Notes under the pieces: generated by a model
Database searches by the model: none
The model's input: the letters and a program-made list of their open reading frames with translations, nothing else
Told to the model about the DNA's origin: nothing
Made by a program: the position numbers and the translations under genes
Shown: piece after piece, positions 15,973-25,804 of the stretch
How the letters are laid out: the number at the start of each line of letters is the position of its first letter
Position numbering within the stretch: position 1 is the first letter of the stretch
From: an uncultured Bacteroidales bacterium
GTDB lineage: Bacteria; Bacteroidota; Bacteroidia; Bacteroidales; Lentimicrobiaceae
Assembly: GCA_937894795.1 (NCBI GenBank)
Contig: CALCQV010000161.1
Span: 1-53,822, forward strand
Length of the DNA stretch: 53,822 bases
Direction of reading: 5' to 3'

Positions 15973-17655
15973 ATGAAAAATATAAGACTAATAATTGCAT
16001 TCCTCTTAATGGCCGGTTCAACATTCTACCTTTCAAGTTGTGTTAAAGGTGAATTCGACGAACCACCCATCAATATCCCATCGGTTGATTTCGAAGCCAA
16101 TACCACCATTCAGGAATTGAAAGAATCATATACGGATTTGCAGGAAATTACTGACGACATTATCATTAAAGGCATTGTAACTGCCAATGATGCCAGTGGC
16201 AATCTCTATAAAAAAATGGTCATTGCCGATGAAACTGCCGCCATTGAACTTGCCATTGACCAGACAAACCTGGCAACAGAATATAAGCTTGGCCAAATGA
16301 TATATGTTAAGTGTAAAGGCCTTTACATTGGCGACTATAACAACCTCATCCAGCTTGGCTATCTATACAATGGTGACATAGGACGTATGCCGGCCGTAAT
16401 GATTGAAGATCATATTTATCGTGATAGCTTGCCCGGCCAGGCACCTGTTCCCCAGCTTATCACATTGGGTGAACTTGGTACTCCTGTTTTAGGCGACCTC
16501 AGGGTAAGCAAGCTAATTACTTTGAACAATGTTACCTTTGCTGAAATAGGAGAAGTATTTGCTCCTCAGGATGCTGATGCAACCAACCGCACTCTCATGG
16601 ATCTGGCAGGCAAGAGCCTTGTGGTCCGTACAAGCAAATATTCAGATTTCTCAGCCGATACCATTCCGGCAGGTTACGGAACGGTTACAGGTATACTCTC
16701 AGTTTTCGGGACCACCTGGCAGCTTACCTTACGTGATATAAATGACCTTAAAGATTTCTCAGGCATAATACCTCCTCCTCCCGGAAGTGGCGACGGCACT
16801 TTTGAAGATCCTTATAATGTTGAAGCTGCCGCCTCTAACTCCAGCAGTGAACCGGTTTGGGTTGAAGGCTATATGGTTGGAGTTTATGAAACCGGCGGTA
16901 CCGAGTTCGTCCCCAGTTTCACGGCTCCTTTTACAACTATGTCAAATATTCTGCTGGCTGATTCACCTGATGAAACCAACCTTGCCAATTGTGTTCCTGT
17001 TCAATTACCTGCCGGTGCCATCCGCGATGCTCTTAACCTTGCCAATAACCCAGGCAATAAAGGTAAACTGGTTATGGTACTTGGTACCCTTGAAGCTTAT
17101 TTCAGTCAACCGGGCGTGAAGAACCTCACAGGCTACTGGCTTGATGGCAATGGCATCATTCCTGCAACAGGTTTCTTTACCGAGGAATTCAATAACTCAC
17201 TGGGCTCCTTCTCACAGTTTAGCGTTCTTGGTGACCAGATTTGGGAAGGCCAAACCTATGATGGAGGTTGCGTTACCATGACTGGTTTCGTTAATCCAAA
17301 CAGATTTCCAAATGAAGACTGGCTGATATCACCTTCCATATCACTGGCAGGTAAAACAGGCGTCAAGATGATATTCCGTGAAGCCATGAACTTCGCCACA
17401 AATATCAACGATGAGGCTAAGGTGTTCGTTTCAACCAATTACGCAGGTTCCGGTGATCCTAACGAAGCCGACTGGACACAGCTTACCGGTTTCACACGTT
17501 CAGCCGGAAACTCCTGGACATTCGTTGATACAGGGGAAATCAATCTCTCAGCCTACGACGGACAAACCATCTATGTAGCATTCAAATATACCAGTACCAC
17601 GGCAGTGGCCGGTACCTGGGAAATAAGTAGAATGTTGTTAACCGCCTCAAACTAA
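15973..17655 (+). CDS. DUF5689-type OB-fold lipoprotein with choice-of-anchor J-like domain
   Basis: A 560-residue surface lipoprotein with signal peptide ending FYLSSC (C23). Residues about 40-260 look like the DUF5689 OB-fold domain (TDDIIIKGIVTANDASGNLY, MVIADETAAIELAID). A proline-rich linker (IPPPPGSGDGTFEDPYNV) leads to a second OB-like domain at about 275-390 (VEAAASNSSSEPVWVEGYMVG). The C-terminal 390-560 resembles a choice-of-anchor J jelly-roll (EDWLISPSISLAGKTGVKMIF). It is cotranscribed with the TonB receptor and followed by a strong terminator. OB folds bind nucleic acid or carbohydrate. With the nuclease next door, nucleic-acid capture is a reasonable inference. Domain names are from memory. 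Confidence 0.82.
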   Translation: MKNIRLIIAFLLMAGSTFYLSSCVKGEFDEPPINIPSVDFEANTTIQELKESYTDLQEITDDIIIKGIVTANDASGNLYKKMVIADETAAIELAIDQTNLATEYKLGQMIYVKCKGLYIGDYNNLIQLGYLYNGDIGRMPAVMIEDHIYRDSLPGQAPVPQLITLGELGTPVLGDLRVSKLITLNNVTFAEIGEVFAPQDADATNRTLMDLAGKSLVVRTSKYSDFSADTIPAGYGTVTGILSVFGTTWQLTLRDINDLKDFSGIIPPPPGSGDGTFEDPYNVEAAASNSSSEPVWVEGYMVGVYETGGTEFVPSFTAPFTTMSNILLADSPDETNLANCVPVQLPAGAIRDALNLANNPGNKGKLVMVLGTLEAYFSQPGVKNLTGYWLDGNGIIPATGFFTEEFNNSLGSFSQFSVLGDQIWEGQTYDGGCVTMTGFVNPNRFPNEDWLISPSISLAGKTGVKMIFREAMNFATNINDEAKVFVSTNYAGSGDPNEADWTQLTGFTRSAGNSWTFVDTGEINLSAYDGQTIYVAFKYTSTTAVAGTWEISRMLLTASN

Positions 17656-17671
17656 TTTCATGATACTATCA

Positions 17672-17711
17672 AAACAAAGGGATGCGATTATTTGCATCCC
17701 TTTGTTTTTTT
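17672..17711 (+). terminator. strong intrinsic terminator
   Basis: A 14-bp perfect stem (17672-17685 with 17694-17707) and an 8-nt loop, running into seven T residues (17705-17711). It terminates the TonB receptor/lipoprotein operon and insulates carA. Confidence 0.9.
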
Positions 17712-17751
17712 ATAAATACAGGTTCACCGTTCCATCTATATCCATTATAAC

Positions 17752-17759
17752 TATTTTTG
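17752..17759 (+). promoter_or_regulatory. -7 promoter element of carAB
   Basis: TATTTTTG matches TAnnTTTG perfectly, 35 bp before the carA ATG and directly after an operon terminator. No -33 TTTG is visible. Confidence 0.45.
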
Positions 17760-17794
17760 TATAGAGAATCCTAAATATAATCCCACAGACATTA

Positions 17795-18880
17795 ATGCAC
17801 AATCAGACAATCAAACTGGTGTTGGAGGACGGCACTGAATTCAAAGGCAAATCATTCGGATTCAATAAGTCAGTAGCCGGAGAAGTGGTCTTCAACACCG
17901 CAATGACGGGTTATCCTGAAAACTTATCTGACCCTTCATACACCGGACAGATATTGGTGGCTACCTATCCCCTGATCGGAAATTATGGTGTACCTGATGA
18001 AGTAATGGAGCATGGCATGCTCAAGTATTTTGAATCGGAAAAGATGCGCATCAGCGCCCTGGTAATCTCTGATTACTCTTTCTCATACAGCCACTGGAAT
18101 TCCAATAAAAGTCTGGCCACATGGCTGAAAGAGAATAAGATTCCGGGAATTTACGACATCGATACCCGGCTGCTTACCAAAATATTAAGGGTAAAGGGAG
18201 CCATGCCCGGCAAAATAATCTGCAATGACATTGATGTGGAATTCTATGATCCAAACGCTGATAACCTCGTTAACCAGGTAACTACCAAGCAAATAGTTAC
18301 CTATGGAACCGGAAAGTACAAGGTTATTCTTGTTGATTGTGGTGTAAAGAATAACATTATTCGGTGCCTGTTGAAACGGGATACCACCGTTATCAGAGTA
18401 CCCGCCGACTATGATTTTACCGGTGAGGAATATGATGGTTTGTTCCTGTCAAACGGTCCCGGTGATCCTAAAAAATCTGCTGAAACCATTGAGTATGTAA
18501 AGAAAGCTTACAAAATAGGTAAACCCATCATGGGTATATGCCTGGGATGCCAGATTATGGCTCTCGCTTCGGGCGCTGATACCTACAAACTTAAATATGG
18601 GCATAGAAGTCATAATCAACCGGTGCTTCAGGTTGGCACCAACCGATGTTATATTACCTCCCAAAACCATGGCTTCGCGATTAATACCGACACTTTGCCC
18701 AACGACTGGCAGACATTGTTTGTGAATGTTAATGATAATACCTGTGAGGGCATAAAACACTTGACAAAGCCTTTCTTCGCTGCGCAGTTTCATCCGGAAG
18801 CCTCAAGCGGACCAACAGATACCGAATACTTATTTGACGATTTTATGGAATTAATTGAAAACAGCGCAAAAGGCAAGTAA
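17795..18880 (+). CDS. carA: carbamoyl-phosphate synthase small subunit (glutaminase)
   Basis: Hydrolyses glutamine and channels ammonia to CarB for carbamoyl phosphate synthesis, feeding pyrimidines and arginine. The 361 residues have the N-terminal CarA domain (EVVFNTAMTGYPENLSDPSYTGQ) and a class I glutamine amidotransferase domain. In that domain are GPGDP at 221-225, the nucleophile C249 in GICLGCQ, and the H333/E335 dyad in QFHPEA. The residue after GICLG is cysteine rather than the more usual histidine or asparagine, which is not catalytic. The stop codon overlaps the carB ATG by one base (TAATG), so translation is coupled. The gene is preceded by a terminator and a -7 element, so carAB is its own operon. 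Confidence 0.97.
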   Translation: MHNQTIKLVLEDGTEFKGKSFGFNKSVAGEVVFNTAMTGYPENLSDPSYTGQILVATYPLIGNYGVPDEVMEHGMLKYFESEKMRISALVISDYSFSYSHWNSNKSLATWLKENKIPGIYDIDTRLLTKILRVKGAMPGKIICNDIDVEFYDPNADNLVNQVTTKQIVTYGTGKYKVILVDCGVKNNIIRCLLKRDTTVIRVPADYDFTGEEYDGLFLSNGPGDPKKSAETIEYVKKAYKIGKPIMGICLGCQIMALASGADTYKLKYGHRSHNQPVLQVGTNRCYITSQNHGFAINTDTLPNDWQTLFVNVNDNTCEGIKHLTKPFFAAQFHPEASSGPTDTEYLFDDFMELIENSAKGK

Positions 18881-21800
18881 TGATAGACAAAAGCATTAAG
18901 AAAGTTATTGTACTCGGTTCAGGAGCATTAAAAATTGGCGAAGCCGGTGAGTTTGACTATTCAGGTTCACAGGCACTGAAAGCCCTGCGGGAAGAAGGAA
19001 TTGAAACAGTACTCATTAATCCAAATATCGCCACAATCCAGACTTCTGAAAATATTGCCGACAAGGTCTACTTCCTGCCGGTTACCCCCTTCTTCGTTGA
19101 AAAGGTCATTGCCAAAGAGAAAGCTGATGGGTTGTATCTCTCTTTCGGCGGACAAACTGCCCTTAATTGCGGGGTACAGCTATACAGAGACAAAGTATTT
19201 GAGAAATATAATATCAGGGTCCTTGGTACCCCTGTACAATCTATTATTGACACAGAAGACCGTGAAGCCTTTATTGAAAAACTGGATCAGATAGAAGTCA
19301 AATCACCCCGAAGTATTGCTGTGACAAATATCGCCGATGCAATAAAAGCAGCAAACACCCTTAATTATCCCATTATTATCAGGGCAGCCTATGCACTTGG
19401 TGGTCTGGGAAGTGGCTTTTGCAATAACGAAGAAGAACTGTTGAGCCTGGCATCCAAGGCCTTTACATACTCATCACAGATTCTTGTCGAGGAGTCGCTA
19501 AAAGGATGGAAAGAGGTTGAATATGAAGTTGTACGTGATCAGTATGATAACTGCATTACGGTTTGCAATATGGAGAACTTTGACCCGCTGGGAATTCATA
19601 CCGGTGAAAGCATTGTAGTGGCCCCCTCTCAAACATTATCAAATAGGGAATATCATAAATTAAGAGCCTTAGCCATTAAAATCATCAGGCATATTGGCAT
19701 CATCGGCGAATGCAATGTGCAGTATGCCCTTGATCCGAATTCTGAAGACTACCGGGTTATTGAAGTAAATGCACGTTTATCACGATCAAGTGCTCTGGCA
19801 TCCAAAGCTACAGGCTATCCACTGGCATTTGTTGCCGCCAAACTGGGCATCGGTTACGGACTGCATGAACTCACCAACAATGTTACCAAGACCACTACTG
19901 CCTGCTATGAGCCTGCACTGGATTACATCGTTTGCAAAATACCACGCTGGGATTTGAATAAGTTCCATGGTGTTTCAAAAGAGATAGGTAGCAGCATGAA
20001 GAGTGTGGGTGAAGTGATGGCTATAGGGCGAACCTTTGAAGAGGTGATTCAGAAGGGTTTGCGTATGATTGGACAGGGAATGCACGGATTTGTAGGTAAT
20101 AAAAATGTACATTTCGATGATCTTGATTACGCCCTCACCAATCCCACTGACCTGAGAATATTTGCCATAGCACAGGCACTCGCCAAAGGCTATTCCGTTG
20201 ATCGCATACATGAACTTACCAAAATAGATAAGTGGTTTCTGGTAAAACTCAGGATAATTCTTGAAATAAAGAATGACCTCAACAGCTATGATTCAATGGA
20301 GACATTGCCTGAAGAACTCTTGATTGAAGCCAAAAAAGCGGGCTTCTCTGATTTCCAGATTGCCAGGTTTGTGCTTCGGAGTGAATCTGAAGATATCAAC
20401 AATGACATTGATATTGTAAGGGCATTCAGAAAAGCCCGGAATATTGTTCCCTGTGTAAAACAGATTGACACCTTGGCTGCTGAGTACCCGGCCAAGACAA
20501 ACTACCTTTATATAACTTACAACGGCAACAGCAATGATGTTGATTATGAGGATGACCATAAGTCGGTAGTAGTACTTGGATCAGGTGCTTACAGAATTGG
20601 AAGCAGCGTTGAATTCGACTGGTGCAGCGTAAATGCGGTAAATGCCATTATGAAGGAGGGTTACCGGTCAGTGATGATCAATTACAACCCTGAAACAGTA
20701 TCTACCGACTATGATATCTGCGACAGGTTGTACTTTGAAGAGCTCACGTACGAAAGGGTTCTGGATATACTGGATCTGGAAAATCCAAAGGGGGTAATCG
20801 TTTCAATGGGTGGGCAGATCCCCAATAATCTGGCAATGCGCCTTCACTCACAAAATGTGCCTATTTTGGGCACCTCCCCTGTTTCCATAGACAAGGCTGA
20901 AGACAGGCACAAATTCTCTTCACTGCTTGATGAACTCGATGTTGACCAGCCCCGCTGGATGGAGCTCACCAGTATAAAGGAAATATTCGATTTCGTGAAG
21001 GTAGCGGGTTTCCCTGTGCTGGTCAGACCGAGTTATGTCCTTTCAGGCGCAGCCATGAATGTTGTATCCAATGAAAATGAACTGGAACATTTCCTTACAC
21101 TGGCCAAAAATGTTTCCAAACAATACCCGGTTGTGGTATCTGAATTCATACAGAATGCCAAGGAGATTGAAATGGATGCCGTGGCCAACAAGGGTGAAGT
21201 CATTGCCTACGCGATATCCGAGCATATTGAATTCGCAGGTGTTCACTCTGGCGATGCCACCATAGTATTCCCACCGCAGAAAATATACTTTGAAACAGCC
21301 CGCCGTATAAAAAAGATTGCCAAAAAGATTGCCAGGGTGCTTGACATAACCGGGCCATTCAACATGCAGTTCATGGCAAAGGATAATGATGTGATGGTAA
21401 TTGAATGCAACCTGCGGGCTTCACGAAGCTTCCCATTTGTTTCAAAGGTGCTTAAAACAAACTTCATCACCCTTGCCACTGAAGTGATGCTGGGCAAAGA
21501 GGTTCAACGTCTGTCGAAATCATTGTTTGATATCGACTACATTGGAATCAAGGCTCCTCAATTCTCCTTTACCCGTCTGCATAAGGCTGATCCAATAATA
21601 GGAGTAGATATGGCTTCAACCGGTGAGGTAGCCTGTATTGGTGAGGATTATTATGAGACTCTCCTTAAATCAATGCTTTCAGTGGGTTATAGTTACCCGA
21701 AAAAGAGTGTATTAATCTCCTCAGGACCGGCAGAAGATAAAGCCACCATGCTTGAACCTGCCAGGATGCTATTGGAAAAAGGGTATGTTATCTATGCAAC

Positions 21801-22104
21801 CAAGGGTACCCAGGAATTCTTCTCGAAAAACGGTATCGAGGCAACGGTTCTTTACTGGCCTGATGAAGAGAAAAAGCCTAATACCCTTGACTACCTAAAG
21901 GAGAAGAAGATTGACCTGGTCATAAATATCCCCAAAAACCTGTCAGCCAACGAACTTTACAATGATTACCAGATAAGGCGCAGTGCTGTTGACCTGAACA
22001 TCCCGTTAATAACTAATTCAAGACTTGCCAAGGCTTTCATCATTGCCATTTGCAAATTCAGCCTGGATGATTTGCCTATCAAAAGCTGGGACGAGTACAA
22101 TTAA
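18880..22104 (+). CDS. carB: carbamoyl-phosphate synthase large subunit
   Basis: Uses ammonia from CarA, bicarbonate and two ATP to make carbamoyl phosphate. The 1074 residues match the E. coli length almost exactly. Two homologous ATP-grasp synthetase halves are visible: VLGSGALKIGEAGEFDYSG near residue 11 begins the carboxyphosphate half, and VLGSGAYRIGSSVEFDW near residue 564 begins the carbamoyl half. The C-terminal methylglyoxal-synthase-like allosteric domain spans about 930-1074 (KSVLISSGPAEDKATML, then INIPKN). The ATG overlaps the carA stop. No terminator-like hairpin is evident in the 174 bp between its stop and the convergent mfd gene. Confidence 0.97.
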   Translation: MIDKSIKKVIVLGSGALKIGEAGEFDYSGSQALKALREEGIETVLINPNIATIQTSENIADKVYFLPVTPFFVEKVIAKEKADGLYLSFGGQTALNCGVQLYRDKVFEKYNIRVLGTPVQSIIDTEDREAFIEKLDQIEVKSPRSIAVTNIADAIKAANTLNYPIIIRAAYALGGLGSGFCNNEEELLSLASKAFTYSSQILVEESLKGWKEVEYEVVRDQYDNCITVCNMENFDPLGIHTGESIVVAPSQTLSNREYHKLRALAIKIIRHIGIIGECNVQYALDPNSEDYRVIEVNARLSRSSALASKATGYPLAFVAAKLGIGYGLHELTNNVTKTTTACYEPALDYIVCKIPRWDLNKFHGVSKEIGSSMKSVGEVMAIGRTFEEVIQKGLRMIGQGMHGFVGNKNVHFDDLDYALTNPTDLRIFAIAQALAKGYSVDRIHELTKIDKWFLVKLRIILEIKNDLNSYDSMETLPEELLIEAKKAGFSDFQIARFVLRSESEDINNDIDIVRAFRKARNIVPCVKQIDTLAAEYPAKTNYLYITYNGNSNDVDYEDDHKSVVVLGSGAYRIGSSVEFDWCSVNAVNAIMKEGYRSVMINYNPETVSTDYDICDRLYFEELTYERVLDILDLENPKGVIVSMGGQIPNNLAMRLHSQNVPILGTSPVSIDKAEDRHKFSSLLDELDVDQPRWMELTSIKEIFDFVKVAGFPVLVRPSYVLSGAAMNVVSNENELEHFLTLAKNVSKQYPVVVSEFIQNAKEIEMDAVANKGEVIAYAISEHIEFAGVHSGDATIVFPPQKIYFETARRIKKIAKKIARVLDITGPFNMQFMAKDNDVMVIECNLRASRSFPFVSKVLKTNFITLATEVMLGKEVQRLSKSLFDIDYIGIKAPQFSFTRLHKADPIIGVDMASTGEVACIGEDYYETLLKSMLSVGYSYPKKSVLISSGPAEDKATMLEPARMLLEKGYVIYATKGTQEFFSKNGIEATVLYWPDEEKKPNTLDYLKEKKIDLVINIPKNLSANELYNDYQIRRSAVDLNIPLITNSRLAKAFIIAICKFSLDDLPIKSWDEYN

Positions 22105-22278
22105 TAGATAGGAGGAGTTTGTTCAGTGGTTTAAATGATTGTAAAAAACAGCTCGGCTTGAAGTACTTAATAGTGTTATTTAGTTTGACTTACAATTTGA
22201 TCAGGTATAAAAAGTAGTTCTGACTAATATTATAATCAAAACCGGCCGGGAATGTGATGACAGCTTAAGCAGTTGCAA

Positions 22279-25200
22279 CTAAACCGCCTTTTCAACCATT
22301 TCTTCCAATGGAACCAGCGCTTCAATAGCTTTAGATACAGAACCAATATCACGGAATGTAAGGCTGAGCTTATCGTTCACCTCTTTCATCCTTACTGCTT
22401 TATGATAAACCTGAATAAACTGAAGTACTACAGCAAAAATGGGACTCTGATAGAAAGGCGACTCTTTATTGGTAATAAAGGTAGCCGTCATCAGGTTATT
22501 TTTCAGGGTGATCTTCTCAAATCCCAATTTCCTTGCCGATCTTCTAAGCCTGATAGTATTTATAAGCTCTTGGGTTTGAGTTGGAACCGGACCAAACCTG
22601 TCAATAAGATTTTCCTGGTATTTTAGTAGATCATCCTCGGCTTCCATTCCATCTAGCTCTTTATACAGGCTCAACCGCTCTGTTATATTGGTTACATACC
22701 TATCGGGGAGCATTATTTCGAGATCTGTTTCAATGAGGCACTCTTTCACATAATCCTTTGCAACCGGTTCATCATACAGGCCACTGAATTCTGTTTCTTT
22801 AAGTTCCATGATTGCCTCATCAAGAATGCGCTGGTACATTTCAAATCCAATCTCCGATATAAATCCACTTTGCTCGGCGCCCAAAATATTCCCTGCTCCC
22901 CTGATATCAAGGTCCCGCATGGCAATATTAAAGCCACTCCCGAGCTCCGAAAACTCTTCAATTGCCTTGAGCCTTTTCCGTGCTTCATCCGTAAGTACTG
23001 ATGCAGGGGGAGCAAGCAGATAGCAGAAAGCTCTTTTATTGGTTCGGCCTACCCTACCGCGAAGCTGATGAAGATCACTCAATCCGTAGTTTTGCGCTTC
23101 ATTGATGATAATAGTATTGACATTGGGAATATCCAGTCCTGATTCAATAATGGTGGTTGCTACAAGCACATCATAATAACCTTCAACAAAATCGAGCATT
23201 ATCTTCTCCAGCTTATGTCCATCCATCTGTCCGTGACCAATGGCTATCTTGGCATCAGGTACCAAACGCTGTATCATTCCGGCCACTTCCTGAATATTCT
23301 TAATCTTATTATGTACCACAAATACCTGTCCACCCCGCGACATTTCATAATGTACGGCATCACGGATTATCTCTTCATTAAAAGGATGAAGTTCAGTCTG
23401 CACCGGATATCTGTTGGCGGGAGGTGTATTCAGTATACTCAGGTCGCGGGCACCCATGAGTGAGAACTGCAGTGTGCGCGGAATGGGTGTAGCGGTGAGT
23501 GTAAGTGTATCCACATTCACTTTCATCTGTTTAAGCTTCTCTTTGGTAGCCACACCAAACTTTTGCTCCTCATCCACCACCATTAAACCAAGGTCCCTGA
23601 ATTTAACATCCTTGCTCACCAACCGGTGTGTACCGATGAGAATATCAATCTTACCTTCTTCCAATAGCTGAAGTGTCTGCTTTTGCTCTTTGGTGCTTTT
23701 GAACCTGTTAATATAATCTACTCTACAAGGAAACTCTTTAAGTCTATCCTTGAAGGTATTGTAATGTTGTACAGCAAGGATAGTAGTGGGAACCAATACC
23801 GCTACTTGTTTGCTATCGGCAACAGCCTTAAAGGCAGCCCTGATGGCAATTTCCGTTTTGCCGAAACCAACATCTCCACAAACCAGCCGGTCCATTGGAT
23901 ATGTCTTCTCCAGGTCACGCTTTACGTCGGCCGTTGCCTTTACCTGATCTGGTGTATCTTCATAAATGAAGGAAGCCTCCAGCTCATGTTGCATATAACT
24001 GTCAGGGGCATAGGCAAATCCATCGGCAGCTTTCCTTTCAGCGTAAAGCTTGATCAGGTCCTTTGCTATATCCTTAACACGTTGCTTGGTCTTAGTCTTG
24101 AGCTTATTCCAGGCATTTGATCCTAACCTGTTCAGTGAGGGAACAGTACCCTCTTTACCTACATATTTCGATATACGATGCAGTGAATGAATGCTTATAT
24201 AAAGTATATCGTTGTTCTGATAAATCAGTCGTATAGCTTCCTGTTGCTTGCCATTGTTATCTATCTTCTCCAAGCCGTCAAAACGACCTATACCGTGGTC
24301 TATGTGCGTTACATAGTCACCGGGTTGAAGGTCATAAATCTCTTTCAGGGTAATGGCTTCCTTTCCGGCAAAACCATCCCTTATGTGGAACTTATGATAA
24401 CGTTCAAAAATCTGGTGGTCAGTATAGCAGGCCAACCTGTTATCTTTATCAATAAAACCTTCGTGGAGTGAAAGGTTGATGATTTCATAATCAAGCTCAG
24501 CCTTAATGCCCCGATTGCCTTTCAAATCTTTGATGATTGTTTGAATGCGTTCAGTTTGTTTGGGATTATCTGAAAGGATTATATTCCTGATGCCGGCCTT
24601 GCTATTATCATCCAGATTCTGAAGTACCAGGTCAAAGTTCTTATTGAATGAAGGTTGGGGCTGCATATTGAAATTGAGCTCCCTACTCTCTTTCATCAAA
24701 CATCTAGTCCCAAATTCAATGATACCATGATCCAGAATATCCTTACGAAACTCCTCAGGTGTAGTAAAAAGCTCATCGGGGGCAATATGCTTTATATCAC
24801 TGCTCAGTTCTGAAAATGCTTTTTTAGCCTTTTCAAATTCCTTATCGATCTTATCAATTGCGAAAGTAAAATCCCTCAACCAAACCGTTGTACTCTGATC
24901 AACATATTGAAGAAACGACTGTCGTTTCTCATGCAGGGTTCTATCCTGCACATTGGGAGTAATGGTGATATGGTTCAGCCGGTCAATTGACAACTGCGAT
25001 GAAGGGTCAAATGTGCGGATTGATTCCACGTCATCACCAAAAAACTCAATACGATATGGGCGATCATTGGTAAAGGAGAATACATCCACAATACCTCCTC
25101 TAATGGAAAACTGCCCGGGTTCAACCACAAAATCAACCCTTTCAAAGTTATACTCCATCAAGAGGTCAATAACGAAATCAATGGAGAGGCTCTCTTTAAC

Positions 25201-25647
25201 CCCCAAACGTAAAGTATTCTTCTTCAGGAAAGCCCGGGTTATAACTTTCTCGGCAAGTGCTTCAGGATAGGTAACTACTATTGTCCCACCTTCACGGGTA
25301 CCCAGTCGTTTCATCACTTCTGTGCGTGAAAGCACGTTGGTGTTGTCAGTCTTCTCCAATTCGTAAGGCCGACGGTAGGTAGTGGGGAAGAAGAGCACTT
25401 TCTTCCTGTGGAAAGGGATATCCTGCTCATTAAGCAGATTTTCCAGATCGTTGAAGAAATAGGCAGCCTCTTCCTTATCTGACAAAACAATCAATAACAA
25501 GGGTTCTTTATCGACAAACACAGATGCTGCAACTAAAGCGGGTGCAGAACCTGCCAATCCTTTAATATGCAGTCGACTGTTTTCTTTTGAACTACAGGAA
25601 ACAGCAATATCCGCGATAATACCTTTATCGCGGTAAAAATCAATCAT
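22279..25647 (-). CDS. mfd: transcription-repair coupling factor
   Basis: Displaces RNA polymerase stalled at DNA lesions and recruits UvrA. From the ATG at 25647 the protein is 1122 residues; an in-frame TTG at 25665 is less likely. In order: a UvrB-like N-terminal module (about 1-340), the CarD-like RNA-polymerase-interacting domain (about 434-504, PGDYVTHIDHGIGRFDGLEK), and a RecG-like translocase with Walker A GDVGFGKT at 591-598, DEEQKFGV and TATPIPRT. Then come the QLRGRVGRTNK motif and the C-terminal TRCF domain. All helicase motifs are intact. A perfect -7 element and a GTAC dyad lie upstream (25692-25727). It is convergent with carB. Confidence 0.97.
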   Translation of the reverse strand: MIDFYRDKGIIADIAVSCSSKENSRLHIKGLAGSAPALVAASVFVDKEPLLLIVLSDKEEAAYFFNDLENLLNEQDIPFHRKKVLFFPTTYRRPYELEKTDNTNVLSRTEVMKRLGTREGGTIVVTYPEALAEKVITRAFLKKNTLRLGVKESLSIDFVIDLLMEYNFERVDFVVEPGQFSIRGGIVDVFSFTNDRPYRIEFFGDDVESIRTFDPSSQLSIDRLNHITITPNVQDRTLHEKRQSFLQYVDQSTTVWLRDFTFAIDKIDKEFEKAKKAFSELSSDIKHIAPDELFTTPEEFRKDILDHGIIEFGTRCLMKESRELNFNMQPQPSFNKNFDLVLQNLDDNSKAGIRNIILSDNPKQTERIQTIIKDLKGNRGIKAELDYEIINLSLHEGFIDKDNRLACYTDHQIFERYHKFHIRDGFAGKEAITLKEIYDLQPGDYVTHIDHGIGRFDGLEKIDNNGKQQEAIRLIYQNNDILYISIHSLHRISKYVGKEGTVPSLNRLGSNAWNKLKTKTKQRVKDIAKDLIKLYAERKAADGFAYAPDSYMQHELEASFIYEDTPDQVKATADVKRDLEKTYPMDRLVCGDVGFGKTEIAIRAAFKAVADSKQVAVLVPTTILAVQHYNTFKDRLKEFPCRVDYINRFKSTKEQKQTLQLLEEGKIDILIGTHRLVSKDVKFRDLGLMVVDEEQKFGVATKEKLKQMKVNVDTLTLTATPIPRTLQFSLMGARDLSILNTPPANRYPVQTELHPFNEEIIRDAVHYEMSRGGQVFVVHNKIKNIQEVAGMIQRLVPDAKIAIGHGQMDGHKLEKIMLDFVEGYYDVLVATTIIESGLDIPNVNTIIINEAQNYGLSDLHQLRGRVGRTNKRAFCYLLAPPASVLTDEARKRLKAIEEFSELGSGFNIAMRDLDIRGAGNILGAEQSGFISEIGFEMYQRILDEAIMELKETEFSGLYDEPVAKDYVKECLIETDLEIMLPDRYVTNITERLSLYKELDGMEAEDDLLKYQENLIDRFGPVPTQTQELINTIRLRRSARKLGFEKITLKNNLMTATFITNKESPFYQSPIFAVVLQFIQVYHKAVRMKEVNDKLSLTFRDIGSVSKAIEALVPLEEMVEKAV

Positions 25648-25691
25648 AGGAGCAGCCTTCACCAATTCCTTTCAGTTAGTAAAACAGGGTG

Positions 25692-25727
25692 CAAATTTAC
25701 GATATTCTAACGTACAATATATCGTAC
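25692..25727 (-). promoter_or_regulatory. mfd promoter with upstream GTAC dyad
   Basis: The reverse strand reads TAAATTTG (25692-25699), a perfect -7 element 44 bp before the mfd ATG. Twelve bases further upstream is a 16-bp dyad, GTACAATATATCGTAC (25712-25727), pairing at seven of eight positions. The dyad occupies the -33 region, so a bound protein could affect initiation. Which protein, if any, is unknown. Confidence 0.4.
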
Positions 25728-25804
25728 TTAAGTCATGGTAATACGACAATGATAAACTCACAATACTGCAATCATAAATCAGTATTTGTGCGAATACACT
25801 TTAA

